Shown here piece by piece: positions 6,155-6,213 of a stretch of DNA of 6,213 bases. Made by a program: the position numbers and the translations under genes. The notes under the pieces are model-generated. The model was not told the origin of the DNA. It worked only from the letters and a program-made list of their open reading frames with translations, and made no database searches. Numbering within the stretch: position 1 is the stretch's first letter; each line of letters starts with the position of its first letter. This DNA is from an uncultured Spirochaetaceae bacterium (GTDB lineage: Bacteria > Spirochaetota > Spirochaetia > Sphaerochaetales > Sphaerochaetaceae), in contig CAMKAB010000056.1 in assembly GCA_946410375.1 (NCBI GenBank), positions 1-6,213 of the forward strand. Direction: 5' to 3'.

Positions 6155-6213
6155 TCAGGATTTGTCTTCTGTCTTTATTTTCCAGCCCAGCGCGTCGTAC
6201 AAAATCTCTCTGT
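6155..6213 (-). CDS. Probable C-terminus of a gene entering from the right (partial)
   Basis: On the minus strand from 6211 the frame reads REILYDALGWKIKTEDKS and stops at TGA (6155-6157). Its hydrophobic-helix-like composition and codon choice look like a natural protein end, and its stop lies just outside the 105-bp array, as expected if the array is intergenic between convergent genes. Too little is present to name a family. A second minus-strand frame is also open here to the window edge, so this call is tentative. Confidence 0.4.
   Translation of the reverse strand, partial: REILYDALGWKIKTEDKS

Overview
The window carries three complete protein genes, probably the last codons of a fourth, and two unrelated tandem-repeat arrays. 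It reads as bacterial chromosome of middling G+C. The Shine-Dalgarno sites for clpB and the dehydrogenase are strong (GGGAGG and AGGAG), which argues against Bacteroidota. ClpB and the dehydrogenase look like those of host-associated anaerobes. A gut or oral spirochaete such as Treponema, or a Firmicute, is my best guess, but the sequence alone does not settle it. No phage, transposase, CRISPR, rRNA or tRNA sequence is visible.

Layout: (1) 57-2738 (+) clpB, the ATP-dependent disaggregase, with an unusual low-complexity insert before its second ATPase domain. (2) 2739-3087 is a convergent gap with a strong rightward terminator (2946-2984) and a second hairpin (3020-3058) that ends the leftward gene. 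(3) 3088-3900 (-) is a short-chain dehydrogenase of the gluconate 5-dehydrogenase type. (4) 3901-4381 is a divergent intergenic region with an A8T7 tract, a purine-rich 26-bp tandem repeat (about 6.7 copies), a likely promoter and a short leader ORF. (5) 4382-5764 (+) is a MATE-family multidrug exporter. (6) 5765-6154 holds a 105-bp tandem repeat (about 2.7 copies) that folds into two adjacent hairpins per unit, with one compensatory base-pair change between copies. (7) 6155-6213 (-) is the probable C-terminus of a gene entering from the right.

The genes do not form an operon and share no obvious pathway: they cover protein rescue under stress, sugar-acid oxidoreduction and drug export. The intergenic DNA is the less ordinary part. 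The 105-bp structured repeat is the strongest candidate for something undescribed. The 26-bp array, placed between two divergent genes, comes second. No complete new system is evident.
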